Assembly (NCBI GenBank): GCA_963710715.1
Contig: CAVQBL010000013.1
Coordinates: 434,001 to 498,000 of the forward strand
DNA: 64,000 nt
Direction of reading: 5' to 3'
Source: CAVQBL01 sp963710715
Lineage (GTDB): Bacteria > Pseudomonadota > Gammaproteobacteria > DSM-16500
How positions within the stretch are numbered: the stretch's first letter is position 1; every line of letters starts with the position of its first letter. The notes under the pieces are model-generated. The model did no database searches. It was not told where the DNA came from and saw only the letters and a list, made by a program, of their open reading frames with translations. Positions 18,576 through 27,883 of this stretch are shown piece after piece. The position numbers and the translations under genes were made by a program.

Positions 18576-20642
18576 ATGCCAGCTGCTGTATTTGAAGCTA
18601 TTACAAAAATGGGCAAAAACCCATCGCTTAGTGAAACTGAAGTTTGCATGCGTTTGAACCAAGCTTTTAGGGCGGACTCTCATATAGGTAAAAATGCTAT
18701 TAAAGATGGCCAGACCCCTTTAGGAGAAGCGGTTAAAAATATAAATTTGCATGCAGTTGCGTGGCTTTTTGATAACGGGAAACACCCTGACAATAAGGAT
18801 TTAGCCATAGATTTTCATTATGATGCTAGTTTTAAAGGCGACAAAGATAAATATAAAAAATTACCTTTATCGTTGGCGGTAAGTTTTGCCGATAATGATG
18901 ATAAATCTATTGATGAAAAAGCAGAGTCTGAGCGTACAAAACGTCGTCTGATTATTGATTGTTTATTAGAGCATAAAGTATTTGACTGTTCTACTAGACC
19001 AGGCCCTAGCTCAATAGCACTACTGCTTGCTATTGAAAATGAAAATTTATATTTTCTCAATAAAGTGAGAAATCTATTTCCCGCCGATATATGGAGCTCT
19101 TTATTGGGTTCTCTTGTGAAACACTTACTCTGTATCGATAGCTTTTGCAGAAATGAAAAGAACGTGAGACTTTTGATTGAATATGTAGATAAGCTAACTA
19201 CAAACCGGAATTATTTGCAGTGTCCAGGTTCAAGCCGGTTAGTGACTGCTGCTTGCCAAGAAAATCATTTGGATTCAGCACAGCTAATGCTAAGCAGAGG
19301 AGCTGAAAAGGATGGCGGTATGAGTGGTTGGGGTTATGATAGCGTAAAAAGGAAGGATGCCATTTATTGGCCCATCACTGCTGTGTTACAGAATTTACAA
19401 GATAAAAAAATTGATTTGAATCGTGCAAAAAAGTTTATCCTGTTACTTAAAGGCTCTAATACTCGTCCCGGGCATTTATTATTTGCTATCCAAATTAGTA
19501 GTGAAACAGAATTAATTAAATTTTTGCTTGAAACAGGAACATATCATCTGTATGGGGGCTACGGCGGAATAACTCCTTTAATGAAAGCTGCTGAATTAGG
19601 ACGAGTAGACATAATGGATTATCTGTATAGTCAAGGTGCTGGTATAAATACAGAATTTTCAGCTTATGGTTTTGGTAATAGTCAAAAATCTCCTGCCTTA
19701 CGTGTAGCTTTAGAGAATGGCCAATCCAAAGCAGTCGAATTCTTACGGGAAAGATCTGCCTATTTACCAGAGTCAGATGCTCGGGCAGCTTCAGAAATAG
19801 GGGAGAGGAAAAAGGCAGCTCGTCGAGTCACTGCAAAAAATCAAGCCTCTACTACTATGCCTGTGCCATCTGCTCCAGATAATAAAAAAGTAGAGACAAG
19901 TCAGAGTAGTCAATCTGCTCCAGAAATAAAAACAGCAGACAGAGTTTTACCGTCATCTGAAACATCCCCTTTCCGTTCTCCAGTTTCGCAACCACAGCAA
20001 TTAAACTCTGTAATTACGGCAGAAAATAAAGTAGCAATAGAGGGTGAATCTGCCCAACCATTATCCGCTGAGGTACCTTTACCGTCTGCTCCTCCTTTAA
20101 TTTCGCCATCACAGCCTGTTGCGGAAAAACCAAAAGATGCCTCACAAGAAGTAATGCAACAAGCAGAACAAAAGCAGAGCAAATCTGTTATAGAAGTAAA
20201 AAAAGAAGTAAAAGAAGCAGAAAATACAGGAGCTCAACCATTATCTACTGTGGTGTCTTTACCGCCTGCTTCTCTTTTAACTTCGCCATCACAGCTTGTT
20301 GCGGAAGAGCCAGATACCTCACAAGATGTAGCGCAACGAACAGAAGGGAATGAAGAAAAAGAGGGCGTTACAACAATGCCCACCACCACAGACGACCAAC
20401 CAGGATCAGCCTCTGTGTTAATGTTCAGCATGTTTAATATTGATAACAGAACCTTATCTGAAGTGGAAAAGCATACTAAATCGCTGCAATCTATCAATGA
20501 ACTAATTAAAGCACAGAGTGATCCACAAACATTAAAAATGCTGGTGGGTGCGGCTGTGGAAATATGTGGTCAGTTAAAAGCAGCCTATCAAATGCTAAAT
20601 CCAGAAAATACTATACAGCGCTCAGCAATGCAGCAAAGATAG
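18576..20642 (+). CDS. ankyrin-repeat protein with Pro/Ser/Gln-rich C-terminal half
   Basis: A 688-residue protein with no signal peptide. Ankyrin-like units lie in the first 410 residues (DGQTPLGEAVKNINLHAVAWLFDNG; SRLVTAACQENHLDSAQLMLSRGAE; GITPLMKAAELGRVDIMDYLYSQGAG; SPALRVALENGQSKAVEFL). From about 430 to 630 it is low-complexity, rich in Pro, Ser, Glu and Gln, with an internal duplication (AQPLSAEVPLPSAPPLISPS versus AQPLSTVVSLPPASLLTSPS). A compact helical tail follows. ATG 18576 has GGGGGAG eight bases upstream; an in-frame TTG at 18513 lacks an SD. This layout (ankyrins plus disordered tail) suggests a host-directed effector, an inference only. Confidence 0.8.
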   Translation: MPAAVFEAITKMGKNPSLSETEVCMRLNQAFRADSHIGKNAIKDGQTPLGEAVKNINLHAVAWLFDNGKHPDNKDLAIDFHYDASFKGDKDKYKKLPLSLAVSFADNDDKSIDEKAESERTKRRLIIDCLLEHKVFDCSTRPGPSSIALLLAIENENLYFLNKVRNLFPADIWSSLLGSLVKHLLCIDSFCRNEKNVRLLIEYVDKLTTNRNYLQCPGSSRLVTAACQENHLDSAQLMLSRGAEKDGGMSGWGYDSVKRKDAIYWPITAVLQNLQDKKIDLNRAKKFILLLKGSNTRPGHLLFAIQISSETELIKFLLETGTYHLYGGYGGITPLMKAAELGRVDIMDYLYSQGAGINTEFSAYGFGNSQKSPALRVALENGQSKAVEFLRERSAYLPESDARAASEIGERKKAARRVTAKNQASTTMPVPSAPDNKKVETSQSSQSAPEIKTADRVLPSSETSPFRSPVSQPQQLNSVITAENKVAIEGESAQPLSAEVPLPSAPPLISPSQPVAEKPKDASQEVMQQAEQKQSKSVIEVKKEVKEAENTGAQPLSTVVSLPPASLLTSPSQLVAEEPDTSQDVAQRTEGNEEKEGVTTMPTTTDDQPGSASVLMFSMFNIDNRTLSEVEKHTKSLQSINELIKAQSDPQTLKMLVGAAVEICGQLKAAYQMLNPENTIQRSAMQQR

Positions 20643-20695
20643 GGAAGCTTTTCAGTATGTGCAAAAATGGCACGTACTGTGAATGATGGGACACG

Positions 20696-20722
20696 CCTCA
20701 GTCAAAAAGCGACTGAGGCTAA
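20696..20722. terminator. bidirectional terminator hairpin between convergent genes
   Basis: GCCTCAGTCaaaaaGCGACTGAGGC forms a stable stem with a short loop between two convergent genes. The flanks lack a long T run, so strength is uncertain. Confidence 0.5.
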
Positions 20723-21522
20723 CTTAAACAATGCAGCCTCAACTGCGCCTTAAAATGATCACTTAATCCCGATTCAGTGACAAAAAGTTCCGGGTGATAT
20801 TCAAAATGCATAGTATCGTAATAATGCCATCTACCACCCCACAAGAAGCCTTCTTTTTCAAAAATTTTTACAATCCGCATAGGAATATGATTACGATAAA
20901 CGAGTCGTTTATTTCCTGAGCGTGATTTTTCAAGATCCCACAACCAATAATTACCTCTCTCAGAATTAATATCAATAGCAATCCCAAAGCTATGGGCGCT
21001 TAAATAACTTTGACGCGCAACTTTACGCCAATAAAAAGTACCTCCTGGATTCACTAAGTATTTATAATGAGAAGGAGGTAATTTTTCAAGTTCAGCAGAA
21101 ATACGGCGTAATCTTTTGTGAATTCCATTGACTGTTGTTACCTTGAGAGGATAGCGGTTTCCAAAAACATGTGGCATCCAGTAAATAGTCACTAATTTTT
21201 TTCTGACGTCACGAGGAGAGCCACCATACATTTTTTTAAAGAAGGGTTCATAGTTATCACAGATGAGCGCTCTTTTGGAGATGTTTTCACCCGATCTATG
21301 AAAAAACAAATTCTGTAATCCGCCGATAAGAGATAAAGAATCGCGTATGGGCATGTGGGTGCCATCTTTCCAGATAATAGAGCTAGAAGTCACATCTTGG
21401 ATAGTATCAGGGTAAGCTGTTTTTAAATCTTCAATTTCATCACTTGCCCATGTTTTTATAGTGATGCCAAAGCAAAGTAATATTAATAGTAGGAATTTAG
21501 CGAGTAATTTCTTTTTATCCAT
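20719..21522 (-). CDS. M15-family D-Ala/L-Ala peptidase, exported
   Basis: A 267-residue protein with an N-terminal signal/anchor (LLAKFLLLILLCFGITIKTWA). The zinc-site motifs of peptidase M15 are present: SAHSFGIAIDIN (His and Asp ligands, SxHxxGxAxD) and WGGRWHYYDTMHFEY (catalytic Glu/His region). These enzymes cut peptidoglycan stem peptides in the periplasm (VanY/M15C group). ATG at 21522 lies about 80 nt from the tRNA-Val gene on the same strand. It converges with the ankyrin gene; the sequence 20643-20718 contains GCCTCAGTC and GACTGAGGC in inverted order, a likely bidirectional terminator. Confidence 0.8.
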   Translation of the reverse strand: MDKKKLLAKFLLLILLCFGITIKTWASDEIEDLKTAYPDTIQDVTSSSIIWKDGTHMPIRDSLSLIGGLQNLFFHRSGENISKRALICDNYEPFFKKMYGGSPRDVRKKLVTIYWMPHVFGNRYPLKVTTVNGIHKRLRRISAELEKLPPSHYKYLVNPGGTFYWRKVARQSYLSAHSFGIAIDINSERGNYWLWDLEKSRSGNKRLVYRNHIPMRIVKIFEKEGFLWGGRWHYYDTMHFEYHPELFVTESGLSDHFKAQLRLHCLS

Positions 21523-21601
21523 AAGACCGCGGTTCAGAGCATCCTTTGTGTTCTGCTATTATAATCGAGTTTACATATAGTTTAGTAGTTCTTTCTTTTC
21601 T

Positions 21602-21676
21602 TGGTGGGCGATACTGGGATCGAACCAGTGGCCCCTGCCGTGTGAAGGCAGTGCTCTCCCGCTGAGCTAATCGCCC
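21602..21676 (-). tRNA. tRNA-Val (CAC)
   Basis: 75 nt on the minus strand with encoded CCA, GGGCGAT/ATCGCCC acceptor stem, D-arm AGCTCAGCGGGAGAGC, anticodon arm CTGCC-TTCACAC-GGCAG (anticodon CAC) and T-arm GGTTCGATCCC. Confidence 0.95.
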
Positions 21677-21773
21677 TTTGTCTTTAAATCTAAACCTAAA
21701 TTCTATTTGTCTTGCATAGAGTGGTCAATCTACAATAGGAGCCTATTAATTTTTATTCCGATTGGAAGTGACT

Positions 21774-23168
21774 ATGACGGTTGTAACTCGCTTTGCCCCC
21801 AGCCCTACGGGGGATTTGCACATTGGTGGTGCTCGTACAGCACTGTTTTGTTGGCTATATGCACGTAAAACACAGGGTAAATTCATTTTACGCATTGAAG
21901 ATACAGACTTAGAGCGTTCTACACAAAAGTCTGTCCAAGCTATCCTGGATGCCATGGCATGGTTAAATTTAAATTATGATGAAGGACCTTATTATCAAAC
22001 CAAGCATTTTGATCGTTATCACGAAATTCTAGAAAAACTTCTCAAAGAAGGTAAAGCATATCGTTGTTATTGCTCAAAAGAGCGATTAGAGAATTTACGT
22101 AATGAGCAAATGGCACGTAAGGAGAAGCCTCGTTATGACGGATTCTGTCGCGATCGCCAAGAGCCGGGTGAGGGTAATTATGTCATCCGCTTTAAAAATC
22201 CACTTGACGGTGTTGTGGAGTTTAATGATTTAGTTCGCGGTAAATTAACGTTTAGTAATACTGAATTAGATGATTTAATTATTGCGCGTAGCGATGGTAC
22301 ACCCACTTATAATTTTACTGTTGTGGTGGATGATTGGGATATGAAAGTGACGCACGTCATCCGTGGTGATGATCATGTGAATAATACACCGCGGCAAATT
22401 AATATTTTGCGCGCGTTGGGCGCAACACCACCTCAATATGCACACGTATCCATGATTTTAGGTAGTGATGGGCAGCGCTTATCTAAGCGACATGGTGCAG
22501 TGAGTGTGATGCAATACCGTGACGAAGGATATTTACCGGAAGCGTTATTAAATTATTTAGTGCGTTTAGGGTGGTCGCATGGCGATCAAGAAATATTTTC
22601 TATACCTGAAATGATTAAGTTATTTGATATTGTTGATATCAACAAAGCACCCGCTGCTTTTAATCCCGAAAAATTATTATGGTTGAATCAGCATTACATT
22701 AAAAATAGTGATCCTGTGCATGTTGCAAAAGAATTTGCATGGCATATGCAGCGCTTAGGAATTGATACAACACAAGGACCGCCTTTGATCGAAGTGATTA
22801 AAGCGCAAGCCGAGCGCGCGAAAACCTTGCATGAAATGGCTGAAAAAAGCCGCTATTTTTATTCTGAAGTTGAATACAATGAAGAAGCGGTTAAGCAACA
22901 CTTAACTGCTGAAGCAGGCTCAATTTTGACAGCGGTTAAGGAGGAATTGGCACATTTAACCGATTGGAACAAAGAAGCTATTCATGGTGTTATAGCTGCG
23001 ATAGCAGAAAGATTAGCAATAAAACTCGGTAAAATTGCCCAACCCTTGCGTGTTGCAGTGACTGGAAATACGGTTTCACCTCCTATTGATATTACTTTAT
23101 TTTTGTTAGGCAAAGAGCGTGTGATTGCGCGATTAAATGCGGCATTGGTTTTGTGTCCAAAGGTTTAA
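21774..23168 (+). CDS. gltX: glutamate--tRNA ligase
   Basis: A 464-residue class I aminoacyl-tRNA synthetase that charges tRNA-Glu. The HIGH signature is in RFAPSPTGDLHIGGARTALF and the KMSKS signature in GQRLSKRHGAVSVM. GEGNYVIRFK and VDDWDMKVTHVIRGDDHV are also typical. The C-terminal anticodon-binding domain is helical and complete. I chose ATG 21774 (MTVVTRFAPSP, GGAAGTG upstream); an in-frame TTG at 21762 is less likely. Its own substrate tRNA-Glu lies just downstream (23356), after tRNA-Ala. Confidence 0.97.
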   Translation: MTVVTRFAPSPTGDLHIGGARTALFCWLYARKTQGKFILRIEDTDLERSTQKSVQAILDAMAWLNLNYDEGPYYQTKHFDRYHEILEKLLKEGKAYRCYCSKERLENLRNEQMARKEKPRYDGFCRDRQEPGEGNYVIRFKNPLDGVVEFNDLVRGKLTFSNTELDDLIIARSDGTPTYNFTVVVDDWDMKVTHVIRGDDHVNNTPRQINILRALGATPPQYAHVSMILGSDGQRLSKRHGAVSVMQYRDEGYLPEALLNYLVRLGWSHGDQEIFSIPEMIKLFDIVDINKAPAAFNPEKLLWLNQHYIKNSDPVHVAKEFAWHMQRLGIDTTQGPPLIEVIKAQAERAKTLHEMAEKSRYFYSEVEYNEEAVKQHLTAEAGSILTAVKEELAHLTDWNKEAIHGVIAAIAERLAIKLGKIAQPLRVAVTGNTVSPPIDITLFLLGKERVIARLNAALVLCPKV

Positions 23169-23254
23169 CAGGTATAAAACCTGGTTGACAAATATAGGTC
23201 GACTGATAGAATCGCTGGTTCTATTGTGGTTATGTAGGTTGGCCCTCTCATCAA

Positions 23255-23330
<76 letters not shown>

Positions 23331-23355
23331 ACAAGCTTATATATATATGTATGTA

Positions 23356-23431
23356 GTCCCCATCGTCTAGAGGCCTAGGACATTGCCCTTTCACGGCAGT
23401 AACAGGGGTTCGAATCCCCTTGGGGACGCCA
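23356..23431 (+). tRNA. tRNA-Glu (TTC)
   Basis: 76 nt with encoded CCA. Acceptor GTCCCCA/TGGGGAC, D-arm CGTCTAGAGGCCTAGGAC, anticodon loop with TTC, T-arm GGGTTCGAATCCC. It lies 26 nt after tRNA-Ala, probably in one transcript. Confidence 0.96.
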
Positions 23432-23481
23432 ATTAAGTATATGATTTAAGACAAATTTTTCTTAAAAAAATTCACTTTTTT

Positions 23482-23495
23482 GGGCCCGCGGGCCC
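23482..23495. other. GC-rich perfect palindrome downstream of tRNA-Glu
   Basis: GGGCCCGCGGGCCC, continuing GCTACGGGGCC, a GC island in AT-rich surroundings about 50 bp after tRNA-Glu. It may be part of a tRNA-operon terminator or an integration scar. Confidence 0.6.
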
Positions 23496-23588
23496 GCTAC
23501 GGGGCCATTCGCTTAAAAGCTATCTGCAATTTATCACTAATTGTATTTGATCATAAAAGCAATAAAGCCTATACTATAAATAACACGG

Positions 23589-23635
23589 CCCGCTCCTCTA
23601 CATTGCAAAATGCACGAGCGGGTTTTCTTTTTTTG
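23589..23635 (+). terminator. rho-independent terminator after the gltX-tRNA group
   Basis: Stem CCCGCTC/GAGCGGG with an inner CATTGC/ATGC-containing loop, followed by TTTTCTTTTTTT. Plausible end of the tRNA transcript and close upstream of the Abi gene. Confidence 0.75.
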
Positions 23636-23647
23636 TGAATAAGAAAA

Positions 23648-24640
23648 ATGTCGACCTATAACAAACCTTATCGTACCTTCGAGCAGCAGCTTAATCTGTT
23701 GAAATCTCGCGGGTTAGAAGTAACAAATGATAACGTAGCGTTAGAGTACCTGCGTCGTCTGGGCTATTATCGCTTAAGTGGATATTGGTATCCCTGCCGG
23801 AAACTAATCTCTTTACCAGTGCACCAATCAAAACCCGCTAGACCACAACGTAGAGATGAATTTATGCATGGTGCTAAATTTCAAGATGCTGTTGAGCTTT
23901 ACGTTTTTGATAAGAAATTACGACTTTTAATTTTAGATGCTATTGAGCGTATCGAAGTTGCTTTTAGAGTAGATATTGCTTATTTGTTAGGCGTGAAAGA
24001 TAAATTCGCTTACACTAATTCTTCATTATTGCATGGTAATTTTACTAAAAAACAAGACCCTAAGACAGGTAGAACGAGGCATCAAGAATGGTTGATTAAA
24101 CATGATCAATTAATTCTCCGATCAAAAGAAGATTTTGTAGAGCATTATAAAAATAAATATGGTTTGCCATTACCAATATGGGTTGCAATTGAGTTGTGGG
24201 ATTTTGGCCTTTTATCGACTTTTTATAAAGGAATGGCGGTAAAAGATAAAGCTGAAATCGCAGCAAAATATAATATTCTTGATTGGCAGATTATGGAAAG
24301 TTGGCTGCGTTGTTTGAATTACGTGCGCAATGTTGTAGCGCACCATAGTCGGTTATGGAATAGAAATTTAATTGATCAGCCGAAACTTCCAAAGAGAGGC
24401 GAGATTCTAGCTTTTAATCCTCTCATTGGTAATATTCACATTACATCACGAGTTTACATTGTGTTATGCATTTTGGCGCATTTTATGGGTTATGTTTGTC
24501 CGAGATCATCATGGCAAACGCGACTAGTTAGCTTAATTCAGGCTTTTCCAAAAACTCCTCATGTGGATATTAAAGATATGGGATTTCCGAAAGATTGGGA
24601 GCAGCATGTTTTTTGGAAGGAGCGTTCATTAGCTGTATAA
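23648..24640 (+). CDS. Abi family abortive-infection protein (Abi_2, HEPN-type)
   Basis: A 330-residue protein of the AbiD/AbiF (Abi_2) family. Family motifs are YNKPYRTFEQQLNLLKSRGL at the N-terminus, LRRLGYYRLSGYWYPCRK, and VELYVFDKKLRLLILDAIERIEVAFR. The segment LNYVRNVVAHHSRLWNRNL carries the Rx4H HEPN motif (Arg227, His232), expected to be an RNase active site. Abi_2 proteins abort phage infection by cleaving or sequestering RNA; here the role is by family. No antitoxin gene was seen next to it. It follows the tRNA block and converges with the next gene, overlapping by 71 nt. A start GTG/ATG ambiguity is small: ATG at 23648. Confidence 0.85.
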   Translation: MSTYNKPYRTFEQQLNLLKSRGLEVTNDNVALEYLRRLGYYRLSGYWYPCRKLISLPVHQSKPARPQRRDEFMHGAKFQDAVELYVFDKKLRLLILDAIERIEVAFRVDIAYLLGVKDKFAYTNSSLLHGNFTKKQDPKTGRTRHQEWLIKHDQLILRSKEDFVEHYKNKYGLPLPIWVAIELWDFGLLSTFYKGMAVKDKAEIAAKYNILDWQIMESWLRCLNYVRNVVAHHSRLWNRNLIDQPKLPKRGEILAFNPLIGNIHITSRVYIVLCILAHFMGYVCPRSSWQTRLVSLIQAFPKTPHVDIKDMGFPKDWEQHVFWKERSLAV

Positions 24641-25697
24641 GTAAATCTTCTGCTGAATCCCTATATATAAAAATGTTTTCTATTGTGCCTTTACTGATGA
24701 GGGTATTAAGAATGCGTTTTTGCACTTCAAGCTGTTCAAGACAATCCGTCCATGTTTCGTCGTCTAGTTGATCTATCTTGGTTGTCAATATTAAAGTGAG
24801 CTTGGCAGTCACAGCAGTTAACTCATTCTTTTCGGCTATTAGTTTTAAATGAAAAATAAAGATTAATAAGTTAGCAATTTCATGAGCTTTAGTGTTATTG
24901 GAAGCACAATAAATGCTGATAATTTTCTGTATATTGGATGCGCATATAGTGATTATCTCATTTGAGAAAAATAGTAACTCTGAGAATTGAAGTCCTAAAT
25001 GTGTTATTACGTCACACGCTTTATTAACTGCCTGAAAAGAAATTGATTTTTTATTAGTAAAAATTAGCTTAAAAAATGATAGATAATCTTTAATTTCTTT
25101 TACTAAAATATCTTCAAATTCTGATAGGGCTGCTATTTTCGGAGTTTTGATTAAATTTGTTATGTGACACATTAGATGCTTGGTGCTTTTTATGATGTCG
25201 TGTAATAGAAGGCTGCTTCCAAGATCAACCTCATTCGCTAATTTTATAAAGTGTTTATGAATTGTTTCAGAAATTGCAACGCAATAAGAATAAGTATCTC
25301 GTTGGTTCTTTTCAATAGTTTCATTTTTTATTCGTAAATTCAATTCTGCAAAGAGATGGCCAATACATAGATCGTTTTGATGCGGACTATAAACACTGGA
25401 TAAAACAGAGTTAAGCTGAAAAGGCATTTCTTTAAGATTACTCTCATTTATAATCCAAACAAGAACCAATATCATGTCGAGCGCATATGATAAAAACTGC
25501 AGAAATATCGCACGTTGCAAATAAAAGAGATGAGTAATTAGCTGCATTACCATTTTGGCTACTTGTATCAAAAGCTCTGGCTTATTTCTTGATAAGAAAT
25601 AAATAGCGGATTCTCTAAAACAGTCAATAATCTGTTCAAATGTTTGCTGATGATAGAAATTTTTTGAAAATTGTTTTGTTGCATTGAGCAAAGCCAT
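24570..25697 (-). CDS. unknown helical protein, possibly 5'-truncated by an IS21 remnant
   Basis: A 375-residue protein I do not recognise. It is almost entirely helical with leucine/isoleucine-rich stretches (VMQLITHLFYLQRAIFLQFL; IITICASNIQKIISIY) and no clear TM signal. The assigned ATG (25697) has no convincing SD, and the same frame is open for another 15 codons upstream (IKQLDETIFQSA, up to 25743), where the istA remnant begins. The natural N-terminus may therefore have been replaced by the IS21 insertion. It overlaps the Abi gene 3' end by 71 nt. Confidence 0.55.
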   Translation of the reverse strand: MALLNATKQFSKNFYHQQTFEQIIDCFRESAIYFLSRNKPELLIQVAKMVMQLITHLFYLQRAIFLQFLSYALDMILVLVWIINESNLKEMPFQLNSVLSSVYSPHQNDLCIGHLFAELNLRIKNETIEKNQRDTYSYCVAISETIHKHFIKLANEVDLGSSLLLHDIIKSTKHLMCHITNLIKTPKIAALSEFEDILVKEIKDYLSFFKLIFTNKKSISFQAVNKACDVITHLGLQFSELLFFSNEIITICASNIQKIISIYCASNNTKAHEIANLLIFIFHLKLIAEKNELTAVTAKLTLILTTKIDQLDDETWTDCLEQLEVQKRILNTLISKGTIENIFIYRDSAEDLLIQLMNAPSKKHAAPNLSEIPYL

Positions 25698-25741
25698 CGC
25701 ACTTTGAAAAATCGTTTCATCAAGTTGTTTTATTTGCGCTT

Positions 25742-25838
25742 CTTAGGGACAACAGCAAAACCATAATGTTCGCTGAAGTGCTGATAATTTGCATTGATAT
25801 CGGGATCATAAAGATGTGCCTTGATAACACCTGATTTT
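25742..25838 (-). pseudogene. IS21-family istA remnant, segment downstream of the RIT insertion
   Basis: Reads (LK)SGVIKAHLYDPDINANYQHFSEHYGFAVVP then stops out of homology (KKRK, stop). It continues directly the istA segment at 29016-29648 (ending VVVPDNL), so the two were one gene before the RIT element entered. The rest of istA and all of istB are gone. Confidence 0.8.
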
Positions 25839-25910
25839 AAGTTTTATGTTAAGTAAACCATTATGTTGAGTGGTTTAAACAAGCTTCGTATTTTCTCGTA
25901 AAAACCACAT
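25839..25910. repeat. RIT left terminal inverted repeat
   Basis: 72 bp, exactly the reverse complement of 28923-28994. Contains an inner dyad AAACCA...TGGTTT around ATTATGTTGAG. Confidence 0.95.
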
Positions 25911-25994
25911 TTTTCAATCTCTTAACTTCACATAATAAAACACTAATCTCATACCTTTATTATAGTAATTTTCATTCACTATAGGGGATATGAC

Positions 25995-26903
25995 ATGCTT
26001 TATAAAAAATCTAAACTGTTAATTGAATACGTTAATTTTCTTCGCGATCAGCAGTGCTTGTCTGATGCAACAATTATTATTCGTAAAAAATTTGCAGAAC
26101 CATTTCTACATCATCTTGGCAATATTGCTCACCCATCAAGGCTATCTAGATTATCTGCAAAAACCATACATGATTACATCATTGTGACATCATCACCCCT
26201 GCATCGTGCGAGTAAAAAACATGTAACTTCATCTGTTAGAAGTTTCCTCAGCTTTGCACATATTAAAGGTTATTTAAAGAAAGATTTAATAGAAGCAGTC
26301 CCAGTGATTCCGACAAGAAAATTGGATCGTTTACCTCAAAACATGTCTTGGAAAGATACTCAAAAACTTCTCAAGATGCCGGATAAAAAAACACATACAG
26401 GACGACGCGATTTTGCAGTTTTATCATTGCTAATTAACTATGGTGTGCGAATTGGCCAAGTTACAACTTTAAAATTGCAAGACATTCATTGGCGTGAGGG
26501 CGTTATTTGTTTTGCAGCAAGCAAAAACAGTAATGCTTTGCGTTTGCCTCTTCATAAAGAGGTTGCAAATGCATTGTTGGTCTATATCAAGAAAGATCGA
26601 AAGGTATTTGAGTTTCAAGAAGTTTTTTTGACTATTAGAGGGATTCAACGACCTTTAAGTAAAAACAATCATTACTGGAATTGCTTAAAAAAATATTATG
26701 TAAAAGCTGGGATTGTTTCGCCTTCTCAAGGATCTCGTATTATTCGCCATGCTTTTGCTACACGGCTAGTAAATCAAAAGCTACCTATCAAAACAATATC
26801 TGATCTGCTTGGACATCGATGGATTGAAACTACCTTTATTTATACCAAGGTTGATGTAGCCCGACTACGAGAACTTGCCATTAATTGGCCGGAGGTTGTG
26901 TAA
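25995..26903 (+). CDS. RIT recombinase 1 (tyrosine recombinase)
   Basis: 302 residues. N-terminal SAM-like core-binding domain (about 1-105), then catalytic domain: Arg I in NYGVRIGQVTTLKLQDI, box II in GSRIIRHAFATRL, His/Trp in LLGHRWIETTFIYTKV, and nucleophile Tyr in that last motif. Box II reads R-x-x-R-H instead of the usual H-x-L-R-H, so one catalytic-histidine position is replaced. The stop overlaps the next ATG (TAATG). Believed to act with the other two in integration/excision of the element. Confidence 0.85.
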   Translation: MLYKKSKLLIEYVNFLRDQQCLSDATIIIRKKFAEPFLHHLGNIAHPSRLSRLSAKTIHDYIIVTSSPLHRASKKHVTSSVRSFLSFAHIKGYLKKDLIEAVPVIPTRKLDRLPQNMSWKDTQKLLKMPDKKTHTGRRDFAVLSLLINYGVRIGQVTTLKLQDIHWREGVICFAASKNSNALRLPLHKEVANALLVYIKKDRKVFEFQEVFLTIRGIQRPLSKNNHYWNCLKKYYVKAGIVSPSQGSRIIRHAFATRLVNQKLPIKTISDLLGHRWIETTFIYTKVDVARLRELAINWPEVV

Positions 26904-27883
26904 TGAAAAAAAAACGATTTAAAGGCCCAATGGGAAAATTTATAAAACAGCATTTAGAACTCCGCAGGTCTCTTGGTTTTATATATAAAGGAACTGAATA
27001 TCCTTTAGATGCATTTGATCAGCATTTAGCAAAATACTTTCCGTACTGCAAAACAATTACTCGTGAGATGGTTTTCGGTTATCTTGACTCTACGCATCAT
27101 CTTCAATCTAAAACTCGGAGTGATCACGTTAGCAAACTACGACAATTTTGTCGTTTTATGTTTCAGTTCAATACAAAGACATATATCCCAGAGAATGGTC
27201 TAGTAAGTCCGGGAATAGTTCAAGTAAAACCACATATTTTTACAGAAAAAGAGATTCATAAACTCATTAAGCAAGCGAAAAAAATTCGTGGAAAGAATAC
27301 GCTGTTACCCTACACCTATGCAACGATTATTGGGTTGTTATGGGTGACAGGGATGCGGATTGGTGAAGTTGTTAAGCTTAAAATAGAAGATGTTGATACG
27401 ATCGACGGCATTATCTATGTTCGGCAAACCAAGTTTTTTAAATCTCGTCTCATTCCTTTATCAGAGTCATCGAATCAAGCGCTCATAAAATATAAAAAAC
27501 AACGAGCGAAGTTTAATTATAGTGAAGAGACTGGAACATCATTTTTCTTTAATAACAGAGGAAAACCTTGCATAACAGCCACGGCACCTAGAACAATCAA
27601 AGAACTCATGATTAAGGTTGGCTTGAAAACCATTCAGGGTAAAGTGCCTCGTGTTCACGATATACGACATACCTTTGCGACACGTTGTTTATTGGATTTT
27701 TATAAAGCTGGAAAAGATCCTACGGCATATCTCCCCGTTTTAGCTACCTATTTAGGGCATGCAAATATTGCCAACACGCAGGTTTATTTACATCCATCGA
27801 TTGAACTACTGAATATCGCAAGCCAAAAAGTTCAATCCTATACCCAATCTTTACCGGGAGAAAAATATGAAACAAGAAAATAA
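26903..27883 (+). CDS. RIT recombinase 2 (tyrosine recombinase)
   Basis: 326 residues. Catalytic residues are in VTGMRIGEVVKLKIEDV (Arg I), RVHDIRHTFATRCL (His-x-x-Arg), YLGHANIANTQVYLHPS (His and nucleophile Tyr). GGAGG lies 7 nt before ATG 26903, and the start overlaps the previous stop. It overlaps recombinase 3 by 17 nt, so the trio should be translated as a unit. Confidence 0.9.
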   Translation: MKKKRFKGPMGKFIKQHLELRRSLGFIYKGTEYPLDAFDQHLAKYFPYCKTITREMVFGYLDSTHHLQSKTRSDHVSKLRQFCRFMFQFNTKTYIPENGLVSPGIVQVKPHIFTEKEIHKLIKQAKKIRGKNTLLPYTYATIIGLLWVTGMRIGEVVKLKIEDVDTIDGIIYVRQTKFFKSRLIPLSESSNQALIKYKKQRAKFNYSEETGTSFFFNNRGKPCITATAPRTIKELMIKVGLKTIQGKVPRVHDIRHTFATRCLLDFYKAGKDPTAYLPVLATYLGHANIANTQVYLHPSIELLNIASQKVQSYTQSLPGEKYETRK

